Assembly (NCBI GenBank): GCA_945643825.1
Contig: CALZEZ010000053.1
Coordinates: 1-7,957 of the forward strand
Direction: 5' to 3'
Source: an uncultured Lachnospiraceae bacterium
Lineage (GTDB): Bacteria > Bacillota > Clostridia > Lachnospirales > Lachnospiraceae
Length of the DNA stretch: 7,957 nucleotides
In this document: positions 5,310 through 7,957 of the stretch, in pieces
Position numbering within the stretch: the stretch's first letter is position 1
How the letters are laid out: every line of letters starts with the position of its first letter
Position numbers and translations under genes: made by a program
The notes under the pieces: model-generated
The model's database searches: none
What the model saw: the letters and a program-made list of their open reading frames with translations, nothing else
What the model was told of the DNA's origin: nothing

Positions 5310-6822
5310 TTAGCCGGATTGCCATATAGGGACGTCCCGGCAGATCAATTTTAAATGTCCCTTCGAAGACACCGACTTTTTCGATTGTCATATTCCAGGT
5401 GTCGATGACCTCGACCTCATATTTGCCCTCCATGGAAAATTTTTTATAGGCTGGCTGCATGAAGCTGTAGTAATAGATAAAATAAGTCTTATTTGCGCGC
5501 TCGGTCTCATCCTGCGGAACAGCAGTTACACCGTTATAGTCCTGCTTGGCATCAGAGGTCAGTCCAAGACCCGGGGTCTCGCACAGAATGTCATACAGGA
5601 ATTTGAAGCGCTTCCAGCTTTCTCCGTGAAGGATTCCTCCGTGGGACCACCATAAAACCGGCCCCTCATTCAGATAGGTTTCACCATGTCCGGGATATCC
5701 ACCACGCATCGCACATTCCCAGAAACGCCGTACCATCTCCTCAGCGGTGATATTCCCCCAGAAATGAGGAATATTGCCTTCGTATGCCAGCTCGTCGATG
5801 ACGACGGGCTTCTTGTATTTGTCCCGCCACTCATTGGTAAATTCCACGGTTTTGTAGATATCCTGACGCTGGATGGAACAGTGTGTGATCCAGGGCTTTG
5901 TGTGGTCATAGAAAGGAATGCAGTTGTGGATCGAGCGAAGATGTCCATAGGGATCTATGCTTTGCAGCAGTTCACCGATAAAATCCCAATCCTCTTCTGT
6001 CTTCTCAAGAATATCGTACTCGTTGGCAAGTGCCCACCATACATTGTGAAAGGCTGCAAAGCGCGCCGTGACATAGCGGATATACAGCTCATCCACCTGC
6101 CTGCTCATCTTCGAGAAGCCCCACCTGTCATAGGGATGAAAAAGAATCAGATCGGCCTCGATTCCAAGCTTGGAAAGCTTGTAGATACACTCTTCTATAT
6201 GGCGGAAGTACTCCGGACGAAAGCGCGTAAAATCCCACGAATTGTTTTCCAGCGGATTCTTGGTATAGTCCCAGAAGTTTTCCTCGGTGAGTACACTGTT
6301 ATCCATGGGTGTTCCCTCGTAGGGGTAGGAGCGGGGCTCCTTGAAATTATAGTCATAATGCTTCGGGAAAATACAGAAACGAATTTTGTTAAAGGTTGTC
6401 TCTGACAGACTTCTCAGTGTCTGGGCGATTCTCTCGTCACTTTCTAACTCCCAGACATAGCAGGTTGTGCCGATTGAGTAGTAGGGCGTCCCGTCCGCAT
6501 AGCGGAAATGATAGGTATCTGCCACATGCACCGGACCATGATTGCCCTCCCTTGCGGGCAGAACCGTAAACTGACCGGTTGTCTGCGCGGTGGCATCCGT
6601 GTAGCTTCCTGTGATGACATAGTGATAAAGTCCCTCATGAGAAGGCATGAACCTTACTCGGTAGACGCCATCCCCATCATAGAACCCGTCGACGGTCACC
6701 TCCTCCTTCTCGCCGGTAAAGGTTCCGGAAATGGTGTAATCCGTAAAGGGATTGCCCTCGGTTTTTCCGTGCAGTGTTATCTCAAAAATCTCCCATTTTG
6801 CAATTGCATTCTGTGTATTCAT
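5293..6822 (-). CDS. Cytoplasmic glycoside hydrolase-like protein (DUF5060 / DUF4038-like barrel / DUF5605)
   Basis: The 509-residue product has an N-terminal beta-sandwich of DUF5060 type (about 8-88, WEIFEITLHGKTEGNPF to GQFTVLPA). A TIM-barrel catalytic domain of the apiosidase-like/DUF4038 class follows (about 98-405), then a C-terminal beta domain of DUF5605 type (about 430-507, ending LPGRPYMAIRLRK). Likely catalytic residues are E268 in WWALANEYD (acid/base, after the typical Asn) and E344 in KPVVIDELAYEG (nucleophile), as expected for a retaining clan GH-A enzyme. There is no signal peptide or membrane segment, so it probably acts on imported oligosaccharides in the cytoplasm. The linkage cleaved cannot be read from the sequence; pectin- or arabinogalactan-derived sugars are possible. 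The start at 6822 is chosen because AGGTGG (6836-6831) lies eight bases upstream, whereas the in-frame ATG at 6855 overlaps the -10 box. The gene appears monocistronic and is divergent from a chemoreceptor gene. Confidence 0.88.
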   Translation of the reverse strand: MNTQNAIAKWEIFEITLHGKTEGNPFTDYTISGTFTGEKEEVTVDGFYDGDGVYRVRFMPSHEGLYHYVITGSYTDATAQTTGQFTVLPAREGNHGPVHVADTYHFRYADGTPYYSIGTTCYVWELESDERIAQTLRSLSETTFNKIRFCIFPKHYDYNFKEPRSYPYEGTPMDNSVLTEENFWDYTKNPLENNSWDFTRFRPEYFRHIEECIYKLSKLGIEADLILFHPYDRWGFSKMSRQVDELYIRYVTARFAAFHNVWWALANEYDILEKTEEDWDFIGELLQSIDPYGHLRSIHNCIPFYDHTKPWITHCSIQRQDIYKTVEFTNEWRDKYKKPVVIDELAYEGNIPHFWGNITAEEMVRRFWECAMRGGYPGHGETYLNEGPVLWWSHGGILHGESWKRFKFLYDILCETPGLGLTSDAKQDYNGVTAVPQDETERANKTYFIYYYSFMQPAYKKFSMEGKYEVEVIDTWNMTIEKVGVFEGTFKIDLPGRPYMAIRLRKTTV

Positions 6823-6830
6823 TGCGTGCT

Positions 6831-6836
6831 CCACCT
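6831..6836 (-). promoter_or_regulatory. Ribosome binding site fixing the glycosidase start at 6822
   Basis: AGGTGG on the minus strand (extended AAAAGGTGGAG) is eight bases before the ATG at 6822. The upstream in-frame ATG at 6855 has no such site and its A-T bases are part of the TATAAT box, so it would not be included in a transcript starting near 6847. Confidence 0.8.
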
Positions 6837-6853
6837 TTTTATTTGATGCCCTC

Positions 6854-6882
6854 ATTATAACAGAATCAGATAGACCTGACTA
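6854..6882 (-). promoter_or_regulatory. Sigma-A promoter of the glycosidase gene
   Basis: On the minus strand TAGTCA (6882-6877) and a perfect TATAAT (6859-6854) are 17 bases apart. The predicted start near 6847 gives a short leader of about 25 bases containing the AGGTGG ribosome site. The weak -35 (4 of 6) is the sort seen at promoters needing an activator or subject to regulation. Confidence 0.72.
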
Positions 6883-6892
6883 TCCTGTATCA

Positions 6893-6938
6893 TGTGCAAT
6901 GTGTTGTGCAATTTTGCTGTAAAATTGATTATTCAATT
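6893..6938. promoter_or_regulatory. Operator-like repeats between two divergent promoters
   Basis: Three overlapping arrangements are visible. TGTGCAAT occurs twice in direct orientation at 6893-6900 and 6905-6912, twelve bases apart. CAATTTT (6909-6915) and AAAATTG (6921-6927) are inverted around five bases. AATTGA (6923-6928) and TCAATT (6933-6938) are inverted around four bases, and the last overlaps the first two bases of the plus-strand -35 box. The location between the glycosidase and chemoreceptor promoters suits a shared regulator. The AT-rich composition makes some of these likely by chance; no regulator gene is in the window. Confidence 0.45.
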
Positions 6939-6965
6939 GACAGTGATGATGCAAAATAGTATAAT
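6937..6965 (+). promoter_or_regulatory. Perfect consensus sigma-A promoter of the chemoreceptor gene
   Basis: TTGACA (6937-6942) and TATAAT (6960-6965) are both exact and separated by exactly 17 bases. Initiation near 6972 would give a leader of roughly 65 bases before the start codon at 7037. Such a full-consensus promoter is uncommon and predicts strong expression unless repressed; the palindrome touching its -35 box would allow repression. Confidence 0.88.
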
Positions 6966-7036
6966 TCTTTGTATATATTACGGATGATTTCTATCATTAA
7001 AACGCAAAAACATAGAGGCAACGCAAGGGGGTACAT

Positions 7037-7957
7037 ATGATGGAAGAGAAGAAAAACAAACGAAAAGGCACTTTGGGACAGAAAATTACGCTGAGTGTTC
7101 TGCTCATGCAGATTGTTATCATTTTGATCCTGTCAGTTTTTGTAGTGATCAGTACGACGAAGAGCACGAAGCAGACAGCCATTAACAACATGCAGGCTGT
7201 CACACAGGAGCGTGCTCAGATTATTCGAAACTTTGTGGATCAGACAGAGAATACGCTGATGGCATACAGCAAGGCTGGAGAGGTAACGGCACTTTTACAG
7301 AACCAGTCGGATTCTGTGGCGACCGCGGCTGCTCAGAAGTATACACAGAGCTTTGCAGCAGATGCTTCCAATCTGGAGGGAATTTACATGAGTGCATGGG
7401 ATTCCACCACACTTGCCCATTCCAATTCCGGCGCAATAGGTCTTGTAACAAGAACAGGAGACTCTCTGAAAGGATTGCAGAATTCCATGCTCGCAACCAA
7501 GGGAGTTTATAATGTGGGAATTCTGATTTCACCGGCGAGCGGACAGCAGGTTGTATCAATTTACCATGCCATGCTGGATGATTCCGGAAGTCCGATGGGA
7601 TTTGTAGGTGCAGCGGTTTACACAAGTTCCCTGATCGAGATGTTAGATGGACTGACTATCAATGGTATGGAAAGCATGGGCTATTGTATGCTGAATACTA
7701 AGGATGGCAAGTACATCTTTGCTGAGGATCCCGAGAAGGTTGCTACGGTTACCGAGGAGACCTATTTGCTGGATCTGTGCACAAAGCTTGCAGGTGGGAC
7801 AGAGGATGTAACCGGTCATCTGGAATATAGAAAGAATGGACAGAATTACACGGCGACCTATCAATACATGGCAGAGCATGGATGGATCTTCATGGTGGAG
7901 GACAGTGACAGTGAGATTTTCCGAGGAACCAATGTCCTGACGATCGCATTGATTATC
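7037..7957 (+). CDS. Methyl-accepting chemotaxis protein, Cache sensor part (3' end outside window)
   Basis: The first 307 residues of a membrane receptor are present and open at the right edge. After a basic N-terminus (MMEEKKNKRKG) comes membrane segment 1 (about residues 17-39), then a large extracytoplasmic region (about 42-295) with Cache-type features: the helical start ERAQIIRNFVDQTENTLMAYS, and the later blocks YNVGILISPASGQQVVSIYHAML and GSPMGFVGAAVYTSSLIEML. The start of membrane segment 2 (VLTIALII) is reached at the edge. The HAMP and methyl-accepting signalling domains expected of a chemoreceptor lie beyond the window, so a histidine kinase or GGDEF output is not excluded. AGGGGG at 7026-7031 serves as ribosome site; ATG 7037 (five bases away) and ATG 7040 (eight bases away) are both possible starts. 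It is divergent from the glycosidase gene and has a full-consensus promoter. The ligand is unknown; a sugar or small acid is plausible. Confidence 0.85.
   Translation, partial: MMEEKKNKRKGTLGQKITLSVLLMQIVIILILSVFVVISTTKSTKQTAINNMQAVTQERAQIIRNFVDQTENTLMAYSKAGEVTALLQNQSDSVATAAAQKYTQSFAADASNLEGIYMSAWDSTTLAHSNSGAIGLVTRTGDSLKGLQNSMLATKGVYNVGILISPASGQQVVSIYHAMLDDSGSPMGFVGAAVYTSSLIEMLDGLTINGMESMGYCMLNTKDGKYIFAEDPEKVATVTEETYLLDLCTKLAGGTEDVTGHLEYRKNGQNYTATYQYMAEHGWIFMVEDSDSEIFRGTNVLTIALII

Noticed and set aside
5686..6405. Open frame of 239 codons on the plus strand
   Set aside because: It is antisense to the catalytic barrel of the glycosidase, where codon structure of the real gene keeps the opposite frame open; no family is recognisable.
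6823..6855. Alternative start of the glycosidase at 6855
   Set aside because: It overlaps the TATAAT box and has no ribosome site; the predicted transcript begins downstream of it.

Overview
The window looks like chromosomal DNA of an anaerobic Firmicute, most likely a motile Lachnospiraceae member of the Roseburia/Butyrivibrio/Eubacterium kind. This is inferred from the gene families (Cache-GGDEF signalling protein, Cache-type chemoreceptor, DUF5060/DUF4038-like glycosidase, YczE/YitT-type membrane protein), strong AGGAGG-like ribosome binding sites, sigma-A type promoters and moderate base composition. Nothing in the window fixes the species.

Layout. (1) 1-891, minus strand: N-terminal third of a P-type cation ATPase, cut by the window edge. 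(2) 892-1204: divergent intergenic region. The minus strand carries a yybP-ykoY type (Mn2+) riboswitch, its promoter, and an intrinsic terminator whose 5' arm shares bases with the closing stem of the aptamer. The ATPase is therefore probably switched on by manganese. (3) 1205-4995, plus strand: a compact three-gene run of a membrane Cache-PAS-like-GGDEF diguanylate cyclase, a PrsW-type membrane protease with a C-terminal double zinc ribbon, and a YczE/YitT-family membrane protein. (4) 4996-5292: intergenic region with a perfect 20-bp inverted repeat around a second hairpin that acts as a terminator. It is followed by a possible small structured RNA or IS200/IS605 right-end remnant, and a hairpin at the end of the next gene. 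(5) 5293-6822, minus strand: a 509-residue intracellular glycoside hydrolase-like protein. (6) 6823-7036: divergent promoter region with a perfect consensus plus-strand promoter (TTGACA-17-TATAAT), a good minus-strand promoter and several operator-like repeats. (7) 7037-7957, plus strand: start of a Cache-domain methyl-accepting chemotaxis protein, cut by the window edge.

Functional reading. The left part is metal homeostasis: a Mn2+-sensing RNA in front of an exporter-type ATPase. The middle operon couples c-di-GMP synthesis under an extracytoplasmic sensor to a membrane protease and a small multi-pass protein, which suggests envelope or surface signalling; that link is inference from gene order only. 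The right part pairs a cytoplasmic glycan-degrading enzyme with a divergently transcribed chemoreceptor, which would fit shared control by a sugar-responsive regulator. The least explained stretch is 5047-5310, with its nested palindromes and RNA-like sequence.
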